64,000 nucleotides of DNA from Paracoccaceae bacterium (GCA_012270125.1 JAAXIY010000002.1:1-64000); one strand, 5' to 3'; shown: positions 43,956 through 53,028, numbered from the stretch's first letter. Notes: generated by a model from the sequence alone, not told the origin. Made by a program: numbers and translations.

Positions 43956-45476
43956 ATGTATAATAAATTTTTCAGGTTGTTTTATTTTAACTGTGTCTTT
44001 GCGGTATTGCCACTAATGGCGCATGCCGAATTGAGCACGAGGGAAGCTTGGGAGAACACAAAGAGAATATTGGAAACTGGAGGTTACCAAGTCTTTGGAG
44101 AAGAAGTTTCTTTAGGATCAGATTTAAGCATAAGAGATGCGAAAATAGTTCTTGAGGTTGATGAACAGACAGATATTATTTTTGATGTTGAAAGTCTGAG
44201 TTTAAATAAAAAAATCGATGGGTTTATTTATCTAAGCTTGCCCCAAGAGATTAATGTTCAATATATAAACGAAGATGATTTTGGATATAAAACTCAGGCT
44301 AATATCTTAATACGAGCGCGTGATCTTGAATTAAAAGTTTCTGGCCAACCTAAGAAAATTTTGTACGAAATGACAGCGTCATCTGCTGGATTTGCATTGG
44401 TTGAGCTGCTTGATAACGGTGTTCCTTCGACAGACTTTACAGCAACGATGGAGTTAGTCTTGGCTGATATTAAGTCTGTAATTAAGTCAACAAGTGACGA
44501 GGCGAATGAAATTAAATCAATGCTTTCTGCCTCGGGCGCTTCAATAAAAGGTGGTGTAAATTTGCTCAGCATCCCACTGGAGCTGAGTTTTCAATATGTC
44601 ATGGATCAACTGAAATCCTCTTCAGTTTCAAATGAGCCTGAAGTCCCCATTGATGAAGATTTTGAGCTGGCTTTGGAAAAAGGTTTTTCTTCAACCTCCA
44701 ATTTTAGTTTTGACAAAAGTGAATTGGTTTTAAACGCAAATGCGCCTGGTGGACCATTATCACTTTCATTTTCATCAGGCCCTGCGTCTTTGACAAATGC
44801 AATTTCAGAGGCAGGCTTGATTATTCAGTCAGATAATCAAAAGACGGTGTTGAATTTCAAAGTGCCATCGAATGGGTGGGATTTTGAATTGGATTTCGAA
44901 GAATTTGGTGCAGCAGTAAACATTCCACTTCTGGTCAAAACTGGTGAACAAGAGTTTGGAATGAGTATCAAGCTGTCTGGTTTAAATCTGTCTGATACTA
45001 TTTGGAATTTTTTTGATGCCGATAATATAATGCTAAATCAGCCAGCGACTTTGGAGTTTGATATTGAAGGATCAACGGTGTTGGTTGAGGGATTAACCAG
45101 TGAAGCAATAATAGGAAATCAAAACCTCAATCCTTTAGAGATTGGTCAAATTTTGAGTTTTAAGCTTAACGATTTTCTCCTTGATGCCTTTGGAGTAACA
45201 GTTGAAGCCAACGGAGACTTTGAGTTTGATAATGAAGATTTCCAAACCTTTGATGGTATACCCAGGCCGATGGGGAAAGGCTCTTTGAAAATACAAGGCT
45301 CCAATGCATTCATGGAGCGACTTGAAGGTATGCAATTATTTCCATCTGAAACCATAATGGGTGCTAGGATGATGTTAGCGTTATTGATGCGAGTAGAAGA
45401 CGATGACACCCTAATTTCTGAATTTGAAATAGATGAAAAGGGTAAGATTTATGCAAATGGTCAAAGACTACGATAA
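43956..45476 (+). CDS. DUF2125 exported protein
   Basis: A 506-residue protein with an N-terminal signal peptide (FRLFYFNCVFAVLPLMAHA) and the DUF2125 pattern of repeated beta-strands (YEMTASSAGFALVELLDNG, GIPRPMGKGSLKIQGSNAFMERLEGMQLF). No catalytic motif is visible. The long amphipathic beta repeats recall AsmA-like or lipid-transport barrels, which is only an analogy. A second ATG at 43952 is out of frame. It stands alone before pmbA. Confidence 0.78.
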   Translation: MYNKFFRLFYFNCVFAVLPLMAHAELSTREAWENTKRILETGGYQVFGEEVSLGSDLSIRDAKIVLEVDEQTDIIFDVESLSLNKKIDGFIYLSLPQEINVQYINEDDFGYKTQANILIRARDLELKVSGQPKKILYEMTASSAGFALVELLDNGVPSTDFTATMELVLADIKSVIKSTSDEANEIKSMLSASGASIKGGVNLLSIPLELSFQYVMDQLKSSSVSNEPEVPIDEDFELALEKGFSSTSNFSFDKSELVLNANAPGGPLSLSFSSGPASLTNAISEAGLIIQSDNQKTVLNFKVPSNGWDFELDFEEFGAAVNIPLLVKTGEQEFGMSIKLSGLNLSDTIWNFFDADNIMLNQPATLEFDIEGSTVLVEGLTSEAIIGNQNLNPLEIGQILSFKLNDFLLDAFGVTVEANGDFEFDNEDFQTFDGIPRPMGKGSLKIQGSNAFMERLEGMQLFPSETIMGARMMLALLMRVEDDDTLISEFEIDEKGKIYANGQRLR

Positions 45477-45556
45477 CTTGTTTGAAACTTTAAATTGATA
45501 TTATCAGTGTCCAAAAAAAGCTCTGACTTTAAGAACAAAGGGGTCCGTCAAAATAC

Positions 45557-46894
45557 ATGTTAGAAGAAACCTGCCAAAAAATTTTAGATTGTGCAAAAAT
45601 CTCTGGAGCTGACCAGGCTGATGTGATGGCAGTTCACGGAACCTCTATTTCTATAGAGGTGCGAAAGCAGGCTTTAGAACAAATAGAACGAAGTGATGGC
45701 ATAGAATTTGGATTGCGTGTGTTTAAAGGAAAGCGGCAAGCTATTGTGTCCGGATCAGATTTATCAGAGGCCTCAATTAAATTAATGACTGAACGCGCAG
45801 TTGATATGGCAAAAGCAGCTCCAGAAGATCCTTATTGTGGATTAGCCAAAAAGTCCGAATTGGTTGCGGCTTGGGATGTAGATGAGCTAGAGCTTTCAGA
45901 TGATCAAGCTGAACCTCAGCCAGAAGAACTTGAAAATCAAGCAAAGGAAGCAGAATATTTCGCTCTTGAAAATCAGTCTGTTGATCAAGTGCAATCTGCG
46001 AGTTCTGCATACAGTAAGACAAAAATTCATTTATCTGCAACTAACGGCTTTAACGGTGGATATTCTAAAACTAGTTTTTCCACTTCGTGCGTAGCCATAG
46101 CACGTTCACAATCAGGACTTGAACGAGATTATGATGGTGATGTACGCATTTTTAAACGAGATTTGCGCAGTCCGGAAGAAATTGGTATTCGGGCGGCTAA
46201 ACGAGCTGTTTCAAAACTAGAAGCCCGCAAACCTAAAACTGGTGTTTATCCCGTAATTTTTGATGAAAGAGTATCTTCATCTTTGATCGGCCATTTGCTT
46301 GCTGCAACTAATGGCGTAGCAGTTGCCAAAGGGTCTTCATGGTTGTTGAATAGAAAAGGCACCCAAGTTTTACCTGAGTTTCTCTCAATTACGGAAGATC
46401 CTTATAGGAAGCGCGCCAGTGGCTCTCGTCCATTTGATGCCGAGGGACTGGAGACCAAAGCCAGAAAAATTGTTGAAAATGGTGTTTTGTGCGACTGGAC
46501 TACCGACCTGTCCTCTAGTCGAAAATTAGAACTGAAGTCTACTGGGAATGCGGCTAGAGCTGTTACGGGAATTCCGTCACCAGGCAATTGGAATATTGCT
46601 TTAACCCAAGGCGAAAAGACCAAGTCAGATTTGTTGAATGATATGGGATGCGGCATATTAGTCACATCGATGATTGGTTCAACAATTAACGCTAATACCG
46701 GTGATTATTCGCGAGGTGCATCTGGTTTTTGGGTTGAGAACGGAGAAATTCAATATCCTATATCAGAGCTTACTATTGCTGGTAATCTACTGGATATGCT
46801 GAAGTCTATAATCCCCGCTAATGATGCCCGCGAGTATGTTTCTCGTGTAGTACCGTCTCTTCTGATAGATGGAATGACCATTGCAGGATCTTGA
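45557..46894 (+). CDS. pmbA: TldE/PmbA family protein
   Basis: A 445-residue protein with the modulator-of-gyrase/TldE layout: IEFGLRVFKGKRQAIVSGSDLS, MAKAAPEDPYCGLAK, VIFDERVSSSLIGHLLAATNGVAVAKGSSWL, TGNAARAV, MGCGILVTSMIGSTINANTGDYSRGASGFWVENGEI. It lacks the HExxxH zinc motif, as TldE does; TldD is the proteolytic partner and is not in the window. Together they mature peptides. The end overlaps the start of the next gene. Confidence 0.9.
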   Translation: MLEETCQKILDCAKISGADQADVMAVHGTSISIEVRKQALEQIERSDGIEFGLRVFKGKRQAIVSGSDLSEASIKLMTERAVDMAKAAPEDPYCGLAKKSELVAAWDVDELELSDDQAEPQPEELENQAKEAEYFALENQSVDQVQSASSAYSKTKIHLSATNGFNGGYSKTSFSTSCVAIARSQSGLERDYDGDVRIFKRDLRSPEEIGIRAAKRAVSKLEARKPKTGVYPVIFDERVSSSLIGHLLAATNGVAVAKGSSWLLNRKGTQVLPEFLSITEDPYRKRASGSRPFDAEGLETKARKIVENGVLCDWTTDLSSSRKLELKSTGNAARAVTGIPSPGNWNIALTQGEKTKSDLLNDMGCGILVTSMIGSTINANTGDYSRGASGFWVENGEIQYPISELTIAGNLLDMLKSIIPANDAREYVSRVVPSLLIDGMTIAGS

Positions 46895-47654
46895 TACAAT
46901 AAAAAAGGCAGCAATAGAGGCAAGTAAAATTGCGCTCAGTTATTCTGATAAAAATTTTAAGACCTGGGATAAAGATGCTGGTGCTGGTCCCGTTACTGAA
47001 GTTGATATAGAAATCGATAATTTCTTAAGAACATTCTTACTAAAATGTGAGCCTGACTATGGATGGTTAAGTGAGGAGACTGAAGACAATACTGCACGGC
47101 TTGGTAAATCAAAAGTTTTTATAGTTGATCCTATAGATGGCACTCGCAGTTTTATTGCAGGAGACAAAACTTGGGCACATTCAATAGCGGTAGCGGAAAA
47201 AGGTAAACCCATTGCGGCAGTCGTGTATTTGCCCAGAATGGATTTGCTTTATACTGCTGAAATTGGAAACGGCGCTTTTTTAAATGGTGAAAAAATCACT
47301 GTATCAGAAGTCTGTGATTTGATGGATGCTAAGATTTTAGCAAAAAAATCGGTGTTTGAAAAAGAGAATTGGAAAAATGGACAGTCAAACATTTTAAGGC
47401 AACGCTATCGCCCATCTTTAGCCTATAGGTTGGCTCTTGTTGCCGAAGGAAGTTTTGATGCAATGATCACACTAGGTAAATCATGGGAATGGGATATCTG
47501 CGCTGGTCACCTTCTAGTTACTGAAGCTGGCGGTAGTGTTACCACCAGCCATGGAAGTGACATAAATTATAATTCCTCAACTGGAAGTTCCCAAGGGATT
47601 ATTGCTGGAAATGCAATAGTTAGAGAGGCAATTTCCGCTCAGTTAAATCTTTAA
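46881..47654 (+). CDS. Inositol-monophosphatase family protein, CysQ-like
   Basis: A 257-residue protein of the IMPase/CysQ superfamily, starting with TTG at 46881 inside the end of pmbA (14-base overlap). Metal-site motifs are EETEDN (residues about 71-76), DPIDGTRSFIAGDKTWAHSIAV (about 91-112) and WEWDICAGHLLVTEAGG (near 200). It hydrolyses a sugar or nucleotide phosphate, either 3'(2'),5'-bisphosphate nucleotide or inositol phosphate; I cannot decide which. It is coupled to pmbA and converges on chrR with a 12-base overlap. Confidence 0.85.
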   Translation: MQDLDTIKKAAIEASKIALSYSDKNFKTWDKDAGAGPVTEVDIEIDNFLRTFLLKCEPDYGWLSEETEDNTARLGKSKVFIVDPIDGTRSFIAGDKTWAHSIAVAEKGKPIAAVVYLPRMDLLYTAEIGNGAFLNGEKITVSEVCDLMDAKILAKKSVFEKENWKNGQSNILRQRYRPSLAYRLALVAEGSFDAMITLGKSWEWDICAGHLLVTEAGGSVTTSHGSDINYNSSTGSSQGIIAGNAIVREAISAQLNL

Positions 47655-48290
47655 AAAAGGTTGAGCGATCTTATGAATTAATTTGTTGAACTTGAGTGGT
47701 GCATCAGTCACCGCTAAGCATATACAATCTTCATCATCCGATGCAACAGGAGTATGGTGGGTATGCCCATCAGCAAATTCAACGTCGCCCGGCCCGAAAT
47801 AATCAAACTCGTCCTTGAAGGCTCCTTTGAGCACTAGTGTTAATTCTCTGCCTTTGTGGCTATGCTCAGGAACAGCTGTGCCAGCTGGAATGTAAAGCAA
47901 ACGGGCTGAAACTTTCTCGGAATTGACGAGAATTTTCTGTTTTACACCCATGCCTATAGGTCGCCAGTCGATATCGTCCAAATCACATCCAACATAGTCT
48001 GCTAAAGGCTCTGGTAGTGATTTTTGTTTCGGTCTTTCGGGCGCTTGTTCAGGGGTTTGGTCGATTAAAGCCAATGTCTTCAAAAATGCATCCGAACCGA
48101 TTTCATTTGGTTCTAAATTTTCAATAATTGCTCCACCCATTGCATCTAAGCTTTCTAGCTCAGCTCTACATTGGTCACACATTGAAATATGAGTGGCTAT
48201 TGCCAATGCAAAACCTTCTTCAAGCTGTCCTGCAGAATAGGCCATTAATAATTTTTTAGATAAGTGATGTTTTATGTCGTGTGTTTTCAT
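47643..48290 (-). CDS. chrR: ChrR family anti-sigma factor (zinc cupin)
   Basis: A 215-residue anti-sigma factor of the RpoE-ChrR type. The N-terminal zinc site that holds RpoE is present (H8/H9, H34, C38 and C41 in ATHISMCDQCRAEL). The C-terminal cupin domain has PEHSHKGRELTLVLKGAF, with its own metal-binding His and Glu set. In Rhodobacter, singlet oxygen inactivates ChrR through the cupin domain, freeing RpoE. The gene is 10 bases after rpoE, so the two are one operon. Confidence 0.95.
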   Translation of the reverse strand: MKTHDIKHHLSKKLLMAYSAGQLEEGFALAIATHISMCDQCRAELESLDAMGGAIIENLEPNEIGSDAFLKTLALIDQTPEQAPERPKQKSLPEPLADYVGCDLDDIDWRPIGMGVKQKILVNSEKVSARLLYIPAGTAVPEHSHKGRELTLVLKGAFKDEFDYFGPGDVEFADGHTHHTPVASDDEDCICLAVTDAPLKFNKLIHKIAQPFLKI

Positions 48291-48300
48291 ATTTCTCTCT

Positions 48301-48942
48301 CTACATCATTGCGTGGCGCAGTTTTTCAAGGGCTAATCTTATGCGCGATTTAATAGTTCCTAATGGTAGTCCAGTAATTTCGGCGATTTCACTGTGTGAA
48401 AGTTCACCAAGGTAAGCCTTCTCCACCAAAACCCGTTGTTTCTCAGGAAGCTCCCCGAGTGCTGTGACCAAACGTTCTGTCTCCTGCTGCAATTCTACCA
48501 CGGCTTCTTGATCAGGTTCATAGTCTTGCTCTGGATACAATTGTTCGGGCTCAGGTCTATTTTGCTTCCTAATTGCATCAATTTTTTTATTTCTTGCTAT
48601 AGTAAAAATCCAAGTTGAGGCACTGGCCCTGGAGGGATCAAACAAGTGAGCTTTACGCCATACAGTTGCCAAAACTTCTTGAGTACATTCTTCTGCCATT
48701 TGAGGGTCAGCGCCTGACTTCATAAGAAAGGCTTTTACCCTGGGGGCAAAGTGACTAAAAATTTCTTCGAATGCAGAGACATCTTTATTTATCTCGACCT
48801 TTCGAATTAACTCTGCCCAAACGTTTATATTTTTATTTTTCAATGACACGGTCTTTGTGTTTTCAACGTTACCAGAATCAATACCACACACCCTAGGCAT
48901 TATCGAGTGGTTCGCGGCGCGTATTTTTGTCTCAAGTAACAT
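48301..48942 (-). CDS. rpoE: ECF sigma factor RpoE (ECF11, singlet-oxygen response)
   Basis: Up to 213 residues with region 2 (FAPRVKAFLMKSGADPQMAEECTQEVLATVWRKAHLFDPSRASASTWIFTIARNKKIDAIR) and region 4 (LPEKQRVLVEKAYLGELSHSEIAEITGLPLGTIKSRIRLALEKLRHAM). The text closely follows Rhodobacter RpoE. The start is uncertain. The candidate -10 at 48951-48957 leaves almost no leader for the ATG at 48942, so the ATG at 48900 or the GTG at 48849 (10 residues before WAEL) may be the true start. It is followed by chrR. Confidence 0.93.
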   Translation of the reverse strand: MLLETKIRAANHSIMPRVCGIDSGNVENTKTVSLKNKNINVWAELIRKVEINKDVSAFEEIFSHFAPRVKAFLMKSGADPQMAEECTQEVLATVWRKAHLFDPSRASASTWIFTIARNKKIDAIRKQNRPEPEQLYPEQDYEPDQEAVVELQQETERLVTALGELPEKQRVLVEKAYLGELSHSEIAEITGLPLGTIKSRIRLALEKLRHAMM

Positions 48943-48950
48943 AACAATCT

Positions 48951-48979
48951 TTATTCGCTCTTAATGACAATTTGGATCA
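48951..48979 (-). promoter_or_regulatory. Candidate RpoE (ECF11) promoter of rpoE-chrR
   Basis: Minus strand: -35 TGATCC (48979-48974), 16 bases, then CGAATAA (48957-48951). The ECF11 consensus, as I recall it, is TGATCC-N16-CGTA; here the -35 is exact and the -10 differs by one base. It would give autoregulation. Confidence 0.6.
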
Positions 48980-48993
48980 ATTTTAAATACTTT

Positions 48994-49019
48994 TCATCCG
49001 GAACAGCCTAACGAACGTA
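48994..49019 (+). promoter_or_regulatory. Candidate RpoE (ECF11) promoter of the FAD-oxidoreductase operon
   Basis: Plus strand: TCATCC (48994-48999), 16 bases, then CGTA (49016-49019), 22 bases before the ATG at 49042. One mismatch in the -35 and an exact -10 compared with the ECF11 consensus. It is divergent from, and has the same 16-base spacing as, the rpoE promoter. Confidence 0.6.
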
Positions 49020-49041
49020 GTACTGTAAAATAGGAATAAAT

Positions 49042-50340
49042 ATGACTTTTCAAAAAATGCCCATTTCGCCCAAAAATATTGCAGTAATCGGGGGCGGAAT
49101 TTCCGGCCTAGGTGCAGCCCACGCGCTTTCAGATACATACAACGTAACGCTGTTTGAAACGGAAAATCGCTTGGGTGGGCATGCTCGTACGATTTTAGCA
49201 GGTAAAAATGGTGATCAGCCTGTGGATACTGGCTTCATTGTATTTAATTATGCAAATTATCCCGAACTTTCTAAATTATTTTCTGATCTTAATGTTCCTG
49301 TCGTAAAAAGTGACATGAGTTTTGGAGCTTCCGTTCGTGGTGGAAAAATCGAGTATGCATTAAGAAATTTCGATGCAATATTTGCGCAAAGGAAGAACGT
49401 TTTTAATCCAAAATTCATCAAAATGGTCTGGGATATTAACAGATTTAACACTCTAGGCTTAACGGTTGCAGATGATAAGTCCATCACAATTAGACAATTT
49501 TTGGAACGACTAAAAACGGGCGATTGGTTTAGAGACTACTATTTGTTGCCGCTTTCCGGTGCAATATGGTCAACGCCCACGGAAAAAATCTTAGAATTTC
49601 CAGCATATGCAATGATGCAATTTTTTAAAAACCATGCCTTGCTTAGTCGAAGTGGGCAGCATCAATGGTATACCGTGGAAGGTGGTTCACGAGAATATGT
49701 TTCACGGCTGGAAAATGTTTTATTGAAAAAACAAGTGGATATAAGACTTTCTACTCCTGTAGCGTCTGTTTCGCGCCACGAAACTGGCGTGGCAATTAAA
49801 ACGTATCGCGATGAAGTGCAAATGTTTGATGAGGTAGTATTCGCAACACACTCTGACGACACATTGGCACTTTTGACTGATGCATCCCCGACAGAGCGGC
49901 AAAACCTTGGTTGTATAAAATATCAAGATAATGAAGTCGTCTTACATTCGGATGTATCTTTGATGCCTAAGCTTCACAAGTGCTGGGCGAGTTGGGTCTA
50001 TACTGAACGAAAAGATAAAAGCAGCGAAAAAATTGATTTAACCTATTGGATGAATTCTTTACAGCCAATTCCTTTGGATGATCCAATGTTTGTCACGCTT
50101 AATTCTACCAGAAATATTGAACACAGCCAGATATTTGATCAAGTGACTATGCGCCATCCTGTTTATGATTTAGACGTTTTAGAAGCGCAAAAAGAGATTG
50201 CTAAAACTAATGGTCAAAATAGAACTTGGTTTTCTGGTGCTTGGGTAAAAAACGGTTTTCATGAGGATGGATTAACTTCTGGGCTAGATGTTGCGCGAAA
50301 AATTATTTCTAAAGAAATATTGCCAATAGCAGCGGAATGA
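49042..50340 (+). CDS. FAD-dependent amine-oxidase-like oxidoreductase, possible UfaD-type fatty acid desaturase
   Basis: A 432-residue protein with an N-terminal FAD-binding Rossmann loop IAVIGGGISGLGAAHALS and the acidic end of strand two (VTLFETENRLGGHART). The amine-oxidase-like family pattern follows (VDTGFIVFNYANYPEL, WYTVEGGSREYVSRLE, FSGAWVKNGFHEDGLTSGLDVA). It heads the operon whose promoter matches RpoE. The gene order and content match the Rhodobacter RSP_1091-1087 group; RSP_1091 is, from memory, the UfaD enzyme of furan fatty acid synthesis. If so, it acts on methylated fatty acyl chains under singlet-oxygen stress. A generic amine oxidase is the alternative. Confidence 0.85.
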   Translation: MTFQKMPISPKNIAVIGGGISGLGAAHALSDTYNVTLFETENRLGGHARTILAGKNGDQPVDTGFIVFNYANYPELSKLFSDLNVPVVKSDMSFGASVRGGKIEYALRNFDAIFAQRKNVFNPKFIKMVWDINRFNTLGLTVADDKSITIRQFLERLKTGDWFRDYYLLPLSGAIWSTPTEKILEFPAYAMMQFFKNHALLSRSGQHQWYTVEGGSREYVSRLENVLLKKQVDIRLSTPVASVSRHETGVAIKTYRDEVQMFDEVVFATHSDDTLALLTDASPTERQNLGCIKYQDNEVVLHSDVSLMPKLHKCWASWVYTERKDKSSEKIDLTYWMNSLQPIPLDDPMFVTLNSTRNIEHSQIFDQVTMRHPVYDLDVLEAQKEIAKTNGQNRTWFSGAWVKNGFHEDGLTSGLDVARKIISKEILPIAAE

Positions 50341-51092
50341 CTGAGATAAAGATCATAAGTGGGCAAACATGGCATGGGCGTCGTGGTCGGGTGGAAAATG
50401 ACTTCAAATACAGTATTGATTACTTACTTTTTGATCCTGAGAAACTGGAAATGTCTCCATGGCTTTTGTCCAAAAAAGGTGGATTTTTTTATGGGATAAA
50501 CCCCTTGGATTATGGTGGTCTCAATGACCTTGGTGCTCCGAAGAAGTGGGTGCTTGAAGTGTTAAAAGCGCGAAAAATAACTTGCGTCTCCAAAGTTCTT
50601 CTGCTCGCACAACCAAGAATATTGGGCCATATTTTTAACCCAGTAAGTTTTTGGTTATGTTTCGATGAAGCAGACAAGTTAGTTGTTGTAGTAGCAGAAG
50701 TATCCAATACTTTTGGTGATCGACATTCGTATTTATGCTGTAACGATGATTTAAAACCAATCAGACCAGAGCATCGCCTTAAAGCCACAAAAATTTTTCA
50801 TGTTTCGCCATTTCAGCCAATCGATGGGAATTATGAGTTTAGATTTGATATAGATTTAGATAAAAAAATTGGTATTTGGATTGATTTGCAAATGCCTGGA
50901 GGTGGCGTATTAGCCAATTTAACAGGCCGCATTAGAAAACTAAGAAACCGAGATATTTTGTGGTCCTGTATCCGCAGACCTTTAGGTTCACGTCGCGCTC
51001 TTGCTTTAATACATTGGCAGGCATTGAAACTTTATTTAAAAGGAGCCAGATACCGCAAGCGCCCTTCTCCACCGGATATTGAGGTTTCATAA
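50337..51092 (+). CDS. DUF1365 family protein
   Basis: A 251-residue protein of the DUF1365 family: HGRRGRVENDFKYSIDYLLFDPEKL, NPLDYGGLNDLG, LLLAQPRILGHIFNPVSFWLCFD, VVAEVSNTFGDRHSYLC and KIFHVSPFQPIDGNYEFRFD. The family occurs next to cyclopropane-type fatty acid synthases and the flavoprotein above, and so is linked to fatty acid modification, with no assigned reaction. The start overlaps the oxidoreductase stop by four bases. Confidence 0.9.
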   Translation: MTEIKIISGQTWHGRRGRVENDFKYSIDYLLFDPEKLEMSPWLLSKKGGFFYGINPLDYGGLNDLGAPKKWVLEVLKARKITCVSKVLLLAQPRILGHIFNPVSFWLCFDEADKLVVVVAEVSNTFGDRHSYLCCNDDLKPIRPEHRLKATKIFHVSPFQPIDGNYEFRFDIDLDKKIGIWIDLQMPGGGVLANLTGRIRKLRNRDILWSCIRRPLGSRRALALIHWQALKLYLKGARYRKRPSPPDIEVS

Positions 51093-52297
51093 TGCCATGG
51101 CGCTACGCGCTTTTTTCTTGCGCCCTGGGAATGGCAGGTTTGCCTATTTATATACATGCTCCAAAATTTTTCGTAGATCAGTATGAAATTAGCTTAGTGG
51201 CTTTAGGGTTAGCGTTATTAATTTTACGGTCAATTGACTTTTTCCAAGACCCTTTTTTAGGTCGTCTAGCTGCATCTACACAACAGAATGGTTCCATTCC
51301 CCTATGGGCTGCGTCTGTCGCCATGTGTGTTGGAATGACATTGCTCTTTGCAATCCCGGCTATTGGGTTTCCTATTTTATGGTTCTGTACATCGCTAGTT
51401 ATTCTTTTCTCAGGTTTTAGTTTTGCATACATAAAAATCTACGCACTTGGCGTTGAAGCATATGGTGTGGACGGACAAATTAAGATAGCCAAGTGGAGAG
51501 AGGGAGGGAATTTAATTGGTATCTGTTTGGCTGCATTAGCTCCTACAATGCTTTCGATAAATGGATCAAATGGATATGAGAACTTCGCATATTTATTCTG
51601 CTGTTTTATTCTTGTTGCTACGTTTTTAGTTTCTAGTGACTTCGTTCAAAATTTTTCTACAGTCGCAATGAAGACAACTTCATTATTTCCAAAAGATACA
51701 CATCTCCGGGCGCTTCTATTTTTAGTTTTTCTAAATGCAATGCCAGTAGCGGTGACTTCAACACTCTTTTTATTTTATGTTGATAACGTTCTTGGCTTGG
51801 AAGCTATGGCTGGGCCACTACTGATACTATTTTTTCTTTCAGCGGCATTCTCTGCTCCATTTTGGACTAAAATTGCCGAACATTATGGTCCATTACTTAT
51901 TTTAAGATTCAGCATGTTTCTTAGCATAATCAGTTTTTTTTGGGCATATACTTTAACTACTGGTGACATCATTTCTTTTTCAGTCATTTGTCTTGCAACG
52001 GGCCTATCTTTGGGTGCTGATATGACTCTTTTACCAGCCGTTTACGCTAAGAGCCTAATAAAAACAAAAAATGATGCTAATACGGGATTTGGGATTTGGA
52101 ATTTTTCAAATAAGATTGCTTTAGCTGTAACTGCAGGCCTTCTCCTTCCAATAATGGAATTTGTGGGCTTTGAAACTCAAGCCATGAATTCTACTTTAAG
52201 TTTGGAAGTGCTATCAATTTCCTATGCTTTAGTACCATGTGCCCTTAAGATCCTGGCGCTTCTTTGGCTACAGAACTTGATTTTGCGAGATAAATAG
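51092..52297 (+). CDS. MFS/GPH-type transporter
   Basis: A 401-residue multi-pass membrane protein with about 10-12 helices. The GPH (glycoside-pentoside-hexuronide:cation symporter) look is seen in RYALFSCALGMAGLPIYIHAPKFFVDQYEISLVALGLALLILRSIDFFQDPFLGRLA. The substrate is unknown; within an operon for membrane-lipid modification it may move a lipid or sugar head group. The start overlaps the preceding stop (TAATG). Confidence 0.85.
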   Translation: MPWRYALFSCALGMAGLPIYIHAPKFFVDQYEISLVALGLALLILRSIDFFQDPFLGRLAASTQQNGSIPLWAASVAMCVGMTLLFAIPAIGFPILWFCTSLVILFSGFSFAYIKIYALGVEAYGVDGQIKIAKWREGGNLIGICLAALAPTMLSINGSNGYENFAYLFCCFILVATFLVSSDFVQNFSTVAMKTTSLFPKDTHLRALLFLVFLNAMPVAVTSTLFLFYVDNVLGLEAMAGPLLILFFLSAAFSAPFWTKIAEHYGPLLILRFSMFLSIISFFWAYTLTTGDIISFSVICLATGLSLGADMTLLPAVYAKSLIKTKNDANTGFGIWNFSNKIALAVTAGLLLPIMEFVGFETQAMNSTLSLEVLSISYALVPCALKILALLWLQNLILRDK

Positions 52298-52299
52298 TA

Positions 52300-53028
52300 A
52301 TGAAAGAATGGTCAAATAAACGCTATTGGATTGTGGGTGCCTCTGAAGGCCTGGGGCTTGCTTTGGCTAAAAGAATGTCCAACGCTGGTGCGTCTCTGGT
52401 TCTTACGGCTAGAAATGAAAAGCGTTTAAAAGAAATTGCGTTATCCTTACCAAATCAGGCCGAGGTTTTACCCCTAGATATCACTGATCATACAGCCCTG
52501 AAGCGGTCCGCAAAAACATTAAAAGATTTAGATGGATTAGTCTTTCTGGCAGGTGCATATTGGCCGATGCCAGCGCAGGAATGGGATATTGAAAAACTTA
52601 CTAAGATGATTAACATAAATTTAGTTGGTGCATTGAATGTGCTGGATATCATCTTGCCTGAATTTATTTCAAGAGACAAAGGTCATTTAGTTTTTACGGG
52701 CAGTTTGGCCGGTTACCGTGGATTGCCAGGGGCACTTGGGTACGGATCTTCTAAGGCGGCAATCGCAAACTTAAGTGAAACTTTGTATTACGATTTAAGG
52801 AAGACTTCTATAAAAGTTCAATTGATAAACCCAGGTTTTATAAAAACTAGGTTAACTGATAAAAATGATTTTAAAATGCCTCAAATAATGTCGCCTGAAA
52901 AAGCGGCAGAAAAAATGTTTACTAGAATGTGCAAAAATAGGTTTTCTTCCAGTTTTCCAGCACCCTTTTCTTGGCTGTTCAGGATATCTCGAATACTTCC
53001 AGACTCAATTTACTTTAGATTATTTTGA
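52300..53028 (+). CDS. SDR family oxidoreductase
   Basis: A 242-residue SDR with the cofactor loop IVGASEGLGLALA, the catalytic Ser of FTGSLAGYRGLPGAL and the YxxxK pair in GYGSSKAAIANLS. The C-terminus is hydrophobic and may sit on the membrane (FPAPFSWLFRISRILPDSIYFRLF). It is the last gene of the RpoE-type operon, two bases after the transporter. It matches the position of the short-chain dehydrogenase in the Rhodobacter RSP_1087 group. Its end overlaps the convergent gene by nine bases. Confidence 0.88.
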   Translation: MKEWSNKRYWIVGASEGLGLALAKRMSNAGASLVLTARNEKRLKEIALSLPNQAEVLPLDITDHTALKRSAKTLKDLDGLVFLAGAYWPMPAQEWDIEKLTKMININLVGALNVLDIILPEFISRDKGHLVFTGSLAGYRGLPGALGYGSSKAAIANLSETLYYDLRKTSIKVQLINPGFIKTRLTDKNDFKMPQIMSPEKAAEKMFTRMCKNRFSSSFPAPFSWLFRISRILPDSIYFRLF

